Of a stretch of DNA of 64,000 bases, positions 37,388 to 64,000 are shown one piece after another. The stretch's first letter is position 1. Each line of letters begins with the position of its first letter. This DNA is from Amorphochlora amoebiformis. Its lineage: Eukaryota; Cercozoa; Chlorarachniophyceae. The stretch covers positions 62,001 through 126,000 of the forward strand of contig BAAHQB010000085.1 of NCBI GenBank assembly GCA_054601695.1, in the 5' to 3' direction. The translations under genes and the position numbers were made by a program. Below the pieces are notes generated by a model. It saw nothing but the letters and a program-made list of their open reading frames with translations. It was not told where the DNA came from and did no database searches.

Positions 37388-38897
37388 ATGGTGACCCCGC
37401 GGACATTTTCTGCAGCGGGTTCCGTGCGCGCTTCGCGCCATATGAATCATCTGCTCAATCCTCTGCGTCGGGGTGTTACTGTTCGCCAGGCTTTCCAACC
37501 AACCACCACTATGGATGAGGCCGATGTCAAGATGCCATCAGAGGGCATGTTCACGATGTCCCGCCCAGAAGAGCGCAGGATAGTACCTCGTGATGAAAAG
37601 GGGCGCAAAAAGTTCAAGGTGGTCTACGTGGTTCTTGAGTCACAGTATCAGTCCTCTATGACCGCTGCTTGTCGCAACATCAACAAGAACCAGGATGGAG
37701 TCTGCGTGGAGACCGTGGGATACTTGCTTGAGGAGCTGCGTGACCCTGCCAACTACGAAGCGTTCAAGCGCGACGTTGCTGACGCCAACATGTTCATTGG
37801 GTCCCTCATCTTCGTCCAGGACCTTGCTGAGAAGGTCGTGGAAGCCGTAAAGCCTGTGCGGGACAACCTGGATGCTTGTTTGGTGTTCCCGTCGATGCCC
37901 GATGTCATGAAACTCAACAAGCTTGGGCAGTTCAACTTTGGTTCTCTTGGAGTAGGCGGAGACAAGGGTGAGGAGGCCCCCAAGCCCAAAAAGTCAAGCG
38001 TCGTCAAAGACTTTTTCAAGGCGGCCAGTAAGGCCAGTCCTGCCACGTTCGAAGAGAACTTGCTCAAGCTTCTCCGTACGCTCCCCACTGTCCTTAAGTT
38101 CTTGCCCGCCGGCATCGCTCAAGACGGTCGCTCGTTCCTACTCTCGCTCCAGTACTGGCTTGGAGGCTCGGACGACAACCTTGAGAACTTCCTGCTCATG
38201 ATTGCGAACAAGTACGTCGATGGGATTAAGGATCAGGACCTTATTGATGAGAAGGCTATAGCGCCGCCCAATCTTATTGCTGAGAAGGGTATCTGGCACC
38301 CTCTGGCATCCAAGGTCGGAAATCACCAAGCCTTTTGGAGTCCTTTGAAAGAAAGTACTCACCACGCTTGACTCACCCTGATTGATCTTGTCTAATTCAG
38401 GTGTTTGATAATACTGACGAATACCTCCAGTGGTACAACGAGGAGATGTGCCCCCTCAATGGTATCCGAAACAAAAACTCATTTTTTAACCACCACCCGA
38501 TTTGACCTTGACGTGTTGTCTAATACGCTTTGTACTCCCTAGGTGTCGCAACCGATGCTCCCACTGTCGGAATTGTCCTCCAGAAGTCGCATATCAACAC
38601 TAAGGTACGACCAAGCTCGACACATCCCGCTCCGCTAAAAACTCACCTGTTGAATAATTCTGCTAGGACGAAGCCCACTACACCTCCCTCTTTCAAGAGC
38701 TCGAGGCTCGTGGCTGCCGCGTCGTCCCTGTGTACACTGGGTCGCTAGATTTCTCTATCCCCATCGAACAGTACTTCTACGACCGCACAGGCAAGCCTAT
38801 TGTCGACTCGGTTATCAACCTCACTGGATTCGCGTTGGTTGGAGGTCCGGCCACTCAGGACCATGATCGCGCGGTGGGCATAACTAAATGTTTATAT

Positions 38898-38929
<32 letters not shown>

Positions 38930-38960
38930 AGAGATATACAGATGTAAATGTTTACATAAA

Positions 38961-39000
<40 letters not shown>

Positions 39001-39540
39001 CAATCTCCACACATATACACACACTAAAAACACCCACATGCGTAAATAAACATTCCCTTTCCACATCAGCCATATCATAACCCTAAAAACCCCCCTGTGG
39101 TTGACCTTTTGACATTCAGGTCGAGGTTCTTCGTAAGCTCAATCGTCCTTACATGGTCTCCGTGCCTCTCGTCTTCCAGTCCTTCGAGGAGTGGGAGAAA
39201 TCTTCCCTAGGACTCCACCCCGTTCAGACGGCCCTACAGGTCTCTCTGCCCGAGCTTGATGGCGCCATCGAGCCTATCATCTTCGCGGGAAGGGATGGAG
39301 CCACTGGAAGGTATAATAAAGTATGAAAGTGAATAATTCTAAATAATAGAGTGTACATCATTGTACGTGTATTTACGCATGATATATGTATGTACACATC
39401 AGGTCTGTTCCCATGAGTGATCGTATTGATATTCTTGCGGAGCGTTCCATGAACTGGGCCAAGCTTACCAACATGGAGAACAAGGATAAGAAGGTAGTCT
39501 TTGCTGAGGAATATAAAATATTTAGCATCAGCATATTTCT

Positions 39541-39590
<50 letters not shown>

Positions 39591-39691
39591 GTATATAAAA
39601 ATATAATATATATGATTTTTAAATATCTATAGATATATATATTCATACGTACATATTATATCTATTTTTATGTGTGTGAGTGTAACATTCA

Positions 39692-39741
<50 letters not shown>

Positions 39742-39820
39742 TTATTTATAGCATAGCTTTTCTCACTTATATCTGCTTATGGGGATTACGCAGTTATATG
39801 TATACACACATGTACATACA

Positions 39821-39866
<46 letters not shown>

Positions 39867-40174
39867 ATATAGGAATATTATACATATACATAAAACAATT
39901 CCAAATCCATGAATTCCTGGTCAACCCTGACTTTCAACCCTTCGTCAGGTTGCTATCACTGTGTTCTCGTTCCCTCCTGACAAGGGAAACGTGGGGACTG
40001 CGGCCTACCTGAATGTGTTCGGTTCTATTCACGAAGTCCTCAAGGAGATGAAGAAGAAGGGATACAGCGTCGACGTTCCCGAGACCGTTGAGGTTTCAAT
40101 AGAGTGTTTATGTTTGTGCTTATTTGTAAATATAATATGTGACATATAATATGTGACATATGGATATATGTATG

Positions 40175-40224
<50 letters not shown>

Positions 40225-40891
40225 GTGTATATATATATAATACATATGTATATTATGATATATGTGTAAACTTACATATGCAAATGAATATTATATATAT
40301 ATATATATATAATATATATATATATATACTTAAGTATTGCATATATACATGTATTAATATATACACATATATACATATATGTACATATATATATATATAT
40401 AAATATATATATATATATTAATACGACATAAATACATCTATACACAATATATATATATATATATCCTTTTATACATTCACACAAGAATAAAAATAAAACA
40501 CAAACCCACAGGAGTTAATCGATGCCATCCTCAAAGACAAGGAAGCCGAGCTTGCTTCTCCCGAACTCAACGTCGCTTACAGGTACAAAACCCTCCAAAC
40601 ATCTCAAAGAAACTCAGAAATTAAGCATCACCATGCAACGCCAGGATGAGTGTTGGCGAGTACCAGAAGCTGACTCCGTTCTCGAAGGACCTGGAGGAAA
40701 ACTGGGGCAAGCCGCCTGGAAACCTCAACTCCGACGGAGAGAACCTCATCGTGTACGGAAAGACGTTTGGAAATGTGTTTGTCGGTGTGCAGCCTAGCTT
40801 CGGCTACGAAGGAGGTATGGGTTCCCTTTTGAGTACGTAGTGATGGATTGAAATGTGTGATGCATGCTTGTACATACTCGTCGTATGTATA

Positions 40892-40923
<32 letters not shown>

Positions 40924-40941
40924 CATATGTACACACATGTT

Positions 40942-40975
<34 letters not shown>

Positions 40976-40989
40976 CATGTTTGTATATA

Positions 40990-41030
<41 letters not shown>

Positions 41031-41210
41031 ATTTGTATACATAGATCCTATGCGTCTTCTATTCGCCAAGTCTGCTTCTCCTCACCATGGATTTGCGGCC
41101 TACTACACTTATCTCGAAAAGGTTATCATTTTCCACATACTTATCTCGAAAAGGTTATCATTTTCCACATATTTGTATTATTAATCAGACGTTTTGTGTA
41201 TGTAGTATAC

Positions 41211-41248
<38 letters not shown>

Positions 41249-41505
41249 CATATATATATATATGTCTAGAGATATATATATATATGTATATATATAAATG
41301 TATATATATACTTATATAATCCATATTTATTCATACAGATACACACATATAGTAAATATATGTATTTCTGAATAGGTGTTCGGTGCCAACGCTGTTCTCC
41401 ACTTCGGAACCCACGGAAGTCTTGAATTCATGCCTGGAAAGCAAGTCGGAATGGTAAAGCCCCCAATCTGTCGTCTCCTCGAAAGATATGCATACATTAC
41501 ATATG

Positions 41506-41588
<83 letters not shown>

Positions 41589-41898
41589 AGATATGTACAT
41601 ATTATATATGTATATATACATATATATATATACATATATATAATATATATGTGAATATGTACCCTAACCCTAACCCTAACCCTAACCCTAAAATATACAC
41701 ATAAGTAACATTCCCGCTCCTTGTATGCAGAGCGGCAAGTGCTACCCTGACCGTTTGATCCACTCGCTCCCGAACCTTTACTACTACGCAGCTAACAACC
41801 CATCTGAGGCTACTATTGCTAAGCGACGGTAACTTAACATGTCAAAAACGTGTGTGTGTGCACGCACACTTTAACATACGTATTACATGAATATATGC

Positions 41899-41938
<40 letters not shown>

Positions 41939-41959
41939 AACATATTCGATATATATACA

Positions 41960-41994
<35 letters not shown>

Positions 41995-42629
41995 TAATAC
42001 GTATTCATTTAACCCACATCCTAAGCCCCTCCCCCTATCCCCAGTGGCTACGCCTCGACAATTTCCTACCTCACTCCCCCCGCCGAGAACGCCGGTCTGT
42101 ACAAGGGGCTCAAGGAGCTCGGCGAGCTGGTCGGATCTTACCAAGGCCTCCGCGAGACGGCCAGAGGCCCAAGCATCGTCAACACCATCGTCGCGTCGGC
42201 CAGGCAGTGTAACCTGGACAAGGACATCAAAGATCTTCCCCTCGAGGACGATGACTCGAAGGACATCAGTCTTGACGAAAGAGATCGAGTGGTCGGGAAG
42301 GTGTACAATCAGCTCATGGAGATTGAGTCGCGTTTGCTTCCTTGCGGGTAGGGTGGGGTAGGGTAGGGTAGGGTAGGGTAGGGTAGGGTAGGGTAGGGTA
42401 GGGTAGGTGGGGTAGGGTGGGGTAGGGTGTGTAGGGTGGGAGTGGTGGATTTGGGTGATTATGTGTGAAATTGGATGTGATGTACTGAACATCTGTGTGT
42501 GTATGTTGCGTGTGTGTATGTTTGTGTGTGTGTATATGTGTGATATGTTGCGTGTGCATGTTTGTATGTGTATAATGTGTGATGTACTGAACATCTTTGT
42601 GTGTATGTTGCGTGTGTTATGTTTGTATG

Positions 42630-42670
<41 letters not shown>

Positions 42671-42823
42671 TATACTACAAATATATATTTACTTATATAT
42701 ATATATATATATATATTGTATATCATGTATATACAAACCTATTTACATGTATGTATATGCATATATATATGCACATATGTTTATATGTATGTATATATGC
42801 ACATGCATATATCTATTTATATA

Positions 42824-42854
<31 letters not shown>

Positions 42855-43999
42855 CCCAAATATCCACAAACACACCAAAAACCTCATTCATCTCCAAGAA
42901 CCAATTCCAAAATCGAATCCAAAATCCCAAGCTCAATCTCATCCCAAAATACTCAAACCCAGACTTCACACCGTTGGCGTTCCCCCTACGGTTGAAGAGG
43001 CCGTAGCAACGCTCGTCAACATTGCGTCTATCGACCGCCCGGAGGATAGCATCAAGGCGTTGCCCAGGCTCCTGGCTGAGAGCGTTGGACGTGATATTGA
43101 GGTGGATTGAACACCTTACTATGGGAGACTATGTTTTTTTTTTTTGTGTTTGTGTGAATATGTGTATGTGTGTGTATGTATATGTGTATGTATATATGTA
43201 TGTATGTATATATATATATATATATATATATGCATATATGTATGTATATATATATATATATGTGCATGTTTGTATGTACCGGATGTGTATATTCAGAAAT
43301 AGGTCAATGGATATATGCGAATATATATATAAATATATGATATATTTATTACATAGTATACAATATGTATATATATAGATAACATACACTATCTCTTCCC
43401 CATACACCCATCATCTACATGTCCCGTCACACATTTACACCAACAACAACAACCCACACCACAAAAACTCTCCCAGGAAATCTACCGCAGCTCCGACGAA
43501 GGTGTCCTTGACGATGTCGCCCTCCGACAGAGGATCGTCGAAGCTACACGTGCTGCTGTCCGCGCCGCCGCCCTCGAGTCCGCCAACGCCGATGGTCGCA
43601 TCGAGGCTGTCAACCCTTTCGCTGTTCAGGCGCAGGCGCTATTCGGTGTCAAGTCGCCGTGGCGAAAGGTGGCCATATGTGTTTTACAGATGTTTGTGTT
43701 GGAAGAATCTGCGTGTGTACGTTTTTTATTTCATGTGTAGATGTGTGACCACGTAATAAATTGTGTTTCGTATATCTGACATGGAAATATCTATGTATTC
43801 CAGGCTCTGAGCGAGAATGGATTTGAGGTTGGGGAGAATGAGCTGACTCCGTTGTTCAAGTACCTCGGATTTTGCCTTGAGCAGGTGGTTTCAACAATCG
43901 TCAAATTCGCTTTTCTTTTTCGCCTTCTTTTTCGCCTTCCTTAACGCTTGGAAATCAATAGATGCTATGTCTTTGCCCTAATATATTAATATGTATATG

Positions 44000-44032
<33 letters not shown>

Positions 44033-44043
44033 ATACGCGTATG

Positions 44044-44080
<37 letters not shown>

Positions 44081-45078
44081 CATATCTTCTCAGGTCGTGG
44101 CCGATAACGAGCTTGGTGGGTTGATGAGCGCCCTCGAGGGGGAGTACATCCTTCCGGGACCCGGCGGTGACCCAATCCGTAACCCTAAGGTTTCTTTACC
44201 ATAAAAGAATGTAATTATCCTATATCTAAGCATAAATGCGTCTATTTTAGAGCATAAATATATGTAAGTATATGTATAATTGTAAATATATATATATATA
44301 TATATATATGTGCGTATGCTCTATAGGTTCTTCCTACGGGCAAGAACATGCACGCCCTTGACCCCCAGGCCATCCCTACCAAGGCTGCCGTTGATTGCGC
44401 CAAGGTATATCGATACAACTATACAATATATATACATACATGTCATCATTGTCATCACTAACACATACAAAGAGAGTTACATTTGTTAACCTAACCCTAA
44501 CCGAGTCAATGGTCCTAGGACTAAGACATGCTGAATAATCTGATCCTAACCCTAACCGTAACCCTAACCCTAACCCTAAACCTAACCGAGTCAATGGTCC
44601 TAGGACTAAGACATGCTGAATAATCTGTTCCTAACCCTAACCGTAACCCTAACCCTAACCCTAAACCTAACCGAGTCAATGGTCCTAGGACTAAGACATG
44701 TTGAATAATCTGATCCTAACCCTAACCCTAACCCTAACCCTAACCCTAACCGTGACAGGTGGTGGTAGACCGTCTACTCGAACGTCAAAAGCAGGATATG
44801 GGCGGCCAATACCCCGAATCTATCGCCCTAACTCTATGGGGTACTGACAACATCAAGACTTACGGAGAGAGGTCAAGATATTACCTAAAAATCAACATCC
44901 GAATTCCTCAAGCATGCGTGTGTGTGCGATGGATGTGTGTGCTTCTACGTACACAGTTGGGTTGATTTTGCGTTTGTCATGTTCAGTTTGGCGCAGGTGA
45001 TGTGGCTGGTGGGCGTGGAGCCCGTCTCTGACTCCATCGGAAGGGTAGTGCTATCTATAGATAGGAAGTGTATGTATC

Positions 45079-45130
<52 letters not shown>

Positions 45131-45243
45131 TGTAATGTTTCAGGTATTAAATATATATATTTATAAGGATATATATTTATAAGGAAATGTATATATGTGT
45201 TTATTTGTGATTATGTATGTACATATGCACATTAGATATGTAT

Positions 45244-45298
<55 letters not shown>

Positions 45299-45415
45299 GT
45301 ATATATATATACCTATATGTATATATATATAATTTAAAGTATTGAGATGCCTACCAAAAAAAATTGTACTAGATTTTGCTGTATATCAATACATACATGT
45401 GCATTTGTATACATA

Positions 45416-45480
<65 letters not shown>

Positions 45481-45643
45481 TATATATATATATATATAGG
45501 TGAACAAGCTTCGACTGATTCCCCTTGAAGAACTCGGCCGACCTCGTGTCGATGTGGTCATATATATGTATATATGTATATATATATATACATATATGTA
45601 TATATATAATTTGTATATGTATGCACATTTTATATACGTATAT

Positions 45644-45694
<51 letters not shown>

Positions 45695-45767
45695 ATATAT
45701 GTATGCTAACATAGGGTCTACGACCCATAAGAGTCTCTATGATAGCCGTACCTACATATAATATATC

Positions 45768-45814
<47 letters not shown>

Positions 45815-46155
45815 ACATATATATATATATATATGTGTATGTGATATATATGTAAATATATATATATGTATGTGTGTATGTATATGTATCCCATGTAAAC
45901 TTTAGGTCGTGACTTGCTCGGGAGTGTTCAGAGACCTGTTCATCAACCAGATGAACCTCCTCGACCGTGCTGTCAAGATGGCCGCCGAGGCCGACGGTAA
46001 CAATACCTAATTGGAGCCGATAAATTCGAAAAAGAATTTCTGTGTGAATTCACCTTACTCATGCTTTCTAACTACGGAGGTTTTCGTATGTGTACATATC
46101 TTCACCTGTGTGTGTAATACATACAAACACATTACAGCATGTAAGTACAAATATA

Positions 46156-46193
<38 letters not shown>

Positions 46194-46529
46194 CCGAAAC
46201 ACATACAGAGCCCCTGGAAATGAACTTTGTCCGCAAGCACGCTATGGACCAGGCCGCGGAGCTTGGGGTAATCTATTACATTCCTTTCTATGTAACGTTA
46301 CCTTTGGAAGACAGTAACATGTTAGTAATGGCATTCGTATGTGTTCAGGTTGATCTGAGGTCGGCTGCCACACGTATCTTCTCCAACTCGGCTGGATCGT
46401 ACTCAGCGAATGTCGGTCTTGCTATTGAGAACGGAGGTTGGAAAGGTACACCTTGTGTGTGTGAAATTTTCATGCTTTTTGGATCATTTTTGCGATTTTT
46501 GAGTGTGTTCAGATTACATATACGATATG

Positions 46530-46590
<61 letters not shown>

Positions 46591-47447
46591 TAATCAGTAT
46601 AATATATATCGATATGTATGCTGTAGTATGTATATTTGTAAAATTACATTTTTGAAATTATATCAATATATACAACATAGCACATATATGAATAACAGAA
46701 ACTTTTGAAAAACTACCATGCAAATACATACATACGTTTACATACGTGATATATACACCTATACATGTACCTAAACTGAAAAGCTCCATGATAATTCCAG
46801 ACGAAAGCCAGCTCCAAGAGCAATTCATCGAGCGCAAGTCCTTCGCCTTCAACGCCGACCAGCCCGGTGAGATGAAAAAGGCCGACGCCGTGTTCAAGTC
46901 TTCCCTCTCCAAGGTCGACGTCACTTTCCAAAACCTCGACTCCTCGGAAATCTCCCTTTCTGATGTCTCCCACTACTTCGACTCCGACCCGACCAAGGTG
47001 GTCCAAGGCCTTCGCAAAGACGGCAAGAAGCCCACCTCCTTCGTAGCCGACACCACCACCGCCAACGCCCAGGTGCGCACGCTCTCCGAGACCGTCCGCC
47101 TCGACGCCCGCACCAAGCTCCTGAACCCCAAGTTCTACGAGGGAATGCTCAACCAGGGATACGAGGGAGCCCGTGAGATCACGAAGAGGCTGAGGAACAC
47201 GATGGGCTGGTCGGCTACGGCGGGAGCGGTGGACAACTTTGTTTACGAGGATGCGAACAGTGTCTTCATCTCTGACCCGGCGATGCAGAAGCGCCTGCTC
47301 GAGACTAACCCTAACGCCTTCCGTGACATGATCCAGACCTTCCTAGAGGCCAACGGAAGAGGTTACTGGGATACCACTGAAGATAATATCGATCGCCTTC
47401 GCAAGCTTTATCAGGACTGCGAGGATAAATTGGAAGGCATTGAGTAG
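37388..47447 (+). CDS. CHLH: Magnesium chelatase subunit H
   Basis: Porphyrin-binding catalytic subunit of Mg-chelatase, which inserts Mg2+ into protoporphyrin IX in the plastid with ChlI and ChlD. Twenty-five exons, all phases consistent, give 1395 aa: 37388-38314, 38401-38461, 38543-38604, 38667-38873, 39120-39310, 39403-39493, 39949-40092, 40512-40582, 40645-40814, 41045-41121, 41376-41453, 41731-41828, 42045-42347, 42963-43101, 43477-43668, 43804-43884, 44094-44189, 44327-44404, 44759-44871, 44987-45044, 45500-45556, 45906-45996, 46209-46267, 46349-46445, 46801-47447. Conserved blocks appear in order: [119 protein letters not shown] and [20 protein letters not shown]. The N-terminus is basic and Ser/Thr-rich, like a transit peptide; a further 5' exon may add a hydrophobic signal. 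Length fits the family. Confidence 0.97.
41106..41171 (+). repeat. CHLH: Duplicate of the 3' end of CHLH exon 10
   Basis: CTTATCTCGAAAAGGTTATC and the following intron bases occur twice in tandem (about 33-bp period). The first is the true exon end at 41121; the second offers an identical donor. Confidence 0.9.
42346..42432 (+). repeat. (GTAGG) array starting at the donor of CHLH exon 13
   Basis: Intron 13 begins GTAGGG and continues as about 15 units of GTAGG/GTGGG. The 5' splice site is therefore the first unit of the array, and many equivalent GTAGGG sites follow. Confidence 0.9.
44489..44756 (+). repeat. Three copies of the dispersed element with CCCTAA arrays
   Basis: Element core GAGTCAATGGTCCTAGGACT occurs at about 44503, 44588 and 44674, each followed by CCTAACCCTAACC. 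The last array runs to the exon 19 acceptor (CCGTGACAG, 44758). All are in CHLH intron 18, C-rich strand as sense. Confidence 0.95.
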
Positions 47448-48115
47448 ATATAATCCTCTCGAATCCTACCTTAACACTTCACATCATTGCCTACCTAGAT
47501 ACGGTATGGAGCACTAGAAGACCTCCCCTTCGAAACAAACTCAAATTTTACTACGATTACTTAATCCTTCGCCGAGTGCAGGCTCTAGAGGCTGGTAGCG
47601 TAAACGGAAATGTTAATTTACTGCGATTACTCAATCATCACATACGCCGAGTATGGCTGTAGCGTAAACGAAAAATGTTGATTGAGTACGGCTGTAGCAT
47701 AAACGAAAGTGTAAATTACTGGATACTAACCATATCGACTAGATCGACTCGTATGACTAGTATAATCTAGAATCTAGATAATCTAGTAATGCTGGTAGTA
47801 ATTAGTAATATGTGATTATCGTTACAACATATCAGTTGGATATAATCTCTTTTTTAGGCTAGATACAGACTCTAGAGGCTTTAATATCTCTATAGAATTT
47901 AGAGATGTAGACGTTGTGTATACACCTCCTAGGCCTCCTCCAGATCCTCAGATTCTTAAGATTGAGTTTATATATAGAAGTAGTAATACTCCAGATACTA
48001 GTATAGCGCTAGATTAGTAATAATGCAACCGATTGAAGTAAAGGCTTTGCTGTTCATCTGGGAGCATGTAGGTGCTGATTTTTATGATTAACTTGCATTT
48101 TTTTAAGTCGTAGGC
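47448..48115. other. Tail-to-tail intergenic region, CHLH and GCN5
   Basis: Holds degenerate direct repeats around TGTAGCGTAAACGAAA (47590-47720). A plus-strand stretch of about 53 open codons lies at 47857-48017 with unlike codon use (many AGA, CTA, ATA). No gene is assigned. Confidence 0.6.
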
Positions 48116-61432
<13,317 letters not shown>

Positions 61433-61629
61433 TTTGCTGGCTTTTCGTTTGGTTGACATGACAATGCCGTGAGTTTACACAGAGAGTGTAGGAATCTCTG
61501 AAAAATATCTAAAAACGGGATCCCTGGTGTAATATCGGGATAAATCTCGGAAGTAGTGAATGAGGATATCCGGTACGTCTCCAAAAATCCCAAGCATCTC
61601 TGAGGTCCGGGGAGACGGGCGCGAGCACC
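61433..61629. promoter_or_regulatory. Shared 5' region of GCN5 and DRG2
   Basis: 197 bp between divergent start codons, free of (AT)n. No specific element is recognised. Confidence 0.5.
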
Positions 61630-62140
61630 ATGGGAATCCAAGAAAAGGTATTTCTAGCTGGTCCTAAACCGAACGAGGGTTACTCTTCGACCGTATAATA
61701 TCAAGGCATCTATCCCCATCGAAACTTTGAGAGAATGGCAAGAATTTAGATCATTTTACGTGAAATTCCATTCCTCCTCGCAGTCCGAGCCTCAAGGCCC
61801 CTTATCTTAGCCCCTAGCTCATAAGAACTTCTTGCAACGACCTGATAGTATCAACGCTACCGAAATGATACATCAAACCTGAAGAAATTAAAGCAAATTC
61901 ATGTTCTAGTAGAATTCAGGCGAAATCGCACAACTTGCTGTATTGCTGGATTAATATGCCAGGCGCTACCTGGGGGGAGGGTTTGACGGACAATTTGACG
62001 AATCACCATGATAGCCAGAGTCGTAATTTTAAGGTCGGGGAAGGGTGAGAGAGATATTGGCTGTTTATATGCATACCATTCGATTATCGTGTTGGAGTCT
62101 ACGGTCGCATCTCGCCTTGGCTACACCCACTAATAGACAC

Positions 62141-62187
<47 letters not shown>

Positions 62188-62193
62188 GATACG

Positions 62194-62249
<56 letters not shown>

Positions 62250-62291
62250 GTAAAAATATATATGAAATATTTTATTATATATATATATATA

Positions 62292-62335
<44 letters not shown>

Positions 62336-62353
62336 ACTTACATCTTCGCATTT

Positions 62354-62419
<66 letters not shown>

Positions 62420-62422
62420 GTA

Positions 62423-62476
<54 letters not shown>

Positions 62477-62477
62477 T

Positions 62478-62550
<73 letters not shown>

Positions 62551-62626
62551 CATCAGATCAAGGAAATCGAGGCCGAAATGGCCCGTACGCAGAAAAACAA
62601 GGCCACCAATTACCACTTGGGTATAT

Positions 62627-62713
<87 letters not shown>

Positions 62714-62907
62714 TAATACATGCATAAATGTAAACACATAATATGTATTATATATGTATATATACATATATATATATGCATTAATAGTATACATATATAT
62801 ATATATATATATATATATGCATATATATATATATATATATATTTGCATATTGTGTATATGTGTTATATATGTTTATAATGCTTTGAACTACATATATTCT
62901 GGTCTAC

Positions 62908-62961
<54 letters not shown>

Positions 62962-63167
62962 ATATATTATATTTGTTTATGTATATTTTTTTTGTTTATA
63001 TATATAAATATATGTATGTATGTATGTATATATGTATGTATAAGTCCATATGAAAATATGTAAATGCAATACAATACATAATATAATAATATTGTATATA
63101 TATAAAGATATATATATACATATAGATAAATATATAATATGGGTGTATGTAAATAAAATAAAATATG

Positions 63168-63224
<57 letters not shown>

Positions 63225-63282
63225 TATACATATGTTATATACCTATGTATATATGCATTTTTATATATTTACATATGTATAA

Positions 63283-63367
<85 letters not shown>

Positions 63368-63368
63368 T

Positions 63369-63416
<48 letters not shown>

Positions 63417-63625
63417 AATATACATATATATATATATATATATTATGTACATTTATAAATGTATGCAACATATAATTGTATGTATATTACGTGTCATATA
63501 CACATGTATAAAGTAATAAAAATGCATAGAAAATGCGATATTTGCCTAAATTTATGGTATTTGATATACATCTTAGGGCGACTTAAGGGAAAAATTGCTT
63601 TGTTGCGCTCACAGCTTATATCTGA

Positions 63626-63685
<60 letters not shown>

Positions 63686-63875
63686 CACACACACATGTAT
63701 ATTATCTATGTATATATTTTCTATGTATATATCTATATGCACATATTATATATACACATATATATATATATATTATATATATATATATATAACATATGAA
63801 AATAATAAATAAATAATTATTACAAATATATATGTTTACATATATTATATATATATTATGTATATCTATATATGA

Positions 63876-63919
<44 letters not shown>

Positions 63920-63941
63920 ATATATATATATATATATATAC

Positions 63942-63981
<40 letters not shown>

Positions 63982-64000
63982 TACATACATACATATATAT
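61630..64000 (+). CDS. DRG2: Developmentally regulated GTP-binding protein 2, 5' part
   Basis: Translation-associated TRAFAC GTPase of the OBG/DRG group, which acts with a DFRP partner. Three exons are in the window: 61630-61647 (MGIQEK), 62557-62620 and 63577-63626, joining in phase 0 and 1. They encode the N-terminal helical region: [18 protein letters not shown] then [19 protein letters not shown]. This block is almost invariant in DRG proteins. The MG start and the KIALLRSQL variant fit DRG2 better than DRG1. The last exon seen ends in GAG before GTTTAT. The GTPase domain lies beyond the right edge. Confidence 0.9.

Noticed and set aside
36992-37498. 168-codon minus-strand frame
   Set aside because: Overlaps the CHLH 5' coding part and has no family match.

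Overview
The window is nuclear DNA of a photosynthetic eukaryote. Coding sequence is cut into many small exons (12 to about 950 nt). The introns between them are packed with (AT)n microsatellites, so almost every long open frame rich in Tyr-Ile is only (AT)n read in frame. I rebuilt ten genes by reading the unique islands between the (AT)n tracts on both strands, matching them to known families and checking that splice phases join. A magnesium chelatase H subunit and a possibly plastid-targeted NTF2-like protein show that the organism has a plastid. TTAGGG/CCCTAA repeats are common inside introns. I favour an alga, perhaps one with a complex plastid; the lineage is an inference.

Layout, left to right: (1) unidentified multi-pass membrane protein, minus, about 186-5015, 3' end off the window; (2) aquaporin-family (MIP) protein, plus, 5493-11248; (3) ribosome-biogenesis factor BRX1, minus, 12922-17106; (4) unidentified signal-peptide and Arg-rich protein, plus, 17297-23432; (5) small unidentified protein, minus, 24101-25080; (6) three-domain NTF2-like protein, plus, 25239-27398; (7) Ufm1-specific protease UFSP2, minus, 28445-36925; (8) magnesium chelatase subunit H, plus, about 37388-47447; (9) histone acetyltransferase GCN5, minus, 48116-61432; (10) GTPase DRG2, plus, 61630 to beyond the right edge. 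The strands alternate without exception, so each gene shares a short 5' region with one neighbour and is tail-to-tail with the other.

The genes do not form one pathway. They cover housekeeping (BRX1, GCN5, DRG2, UFSP2), chlorophyll synthesis (CHLH) and membrane transport (aquaporin). The unusual biology is in gene architecture. Exon edges with their splice sites have been copied, often several times, into neighbouring (AT)n tracts. In UFSP2 the exon carrying the catalytic Cys is duplicated with only silent differences, and in the aquaporin gene one exon exists in four versions. Telomere-type CCCTAA arrays sit directly against at least eight 3' splice sites, nearly always with the C-rich strand as sense. 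Many 5' splice sites read GTC rather than GTA or GTG. All gene models come from reading the sequence; exon edges were checked by phase but not by transcripts.
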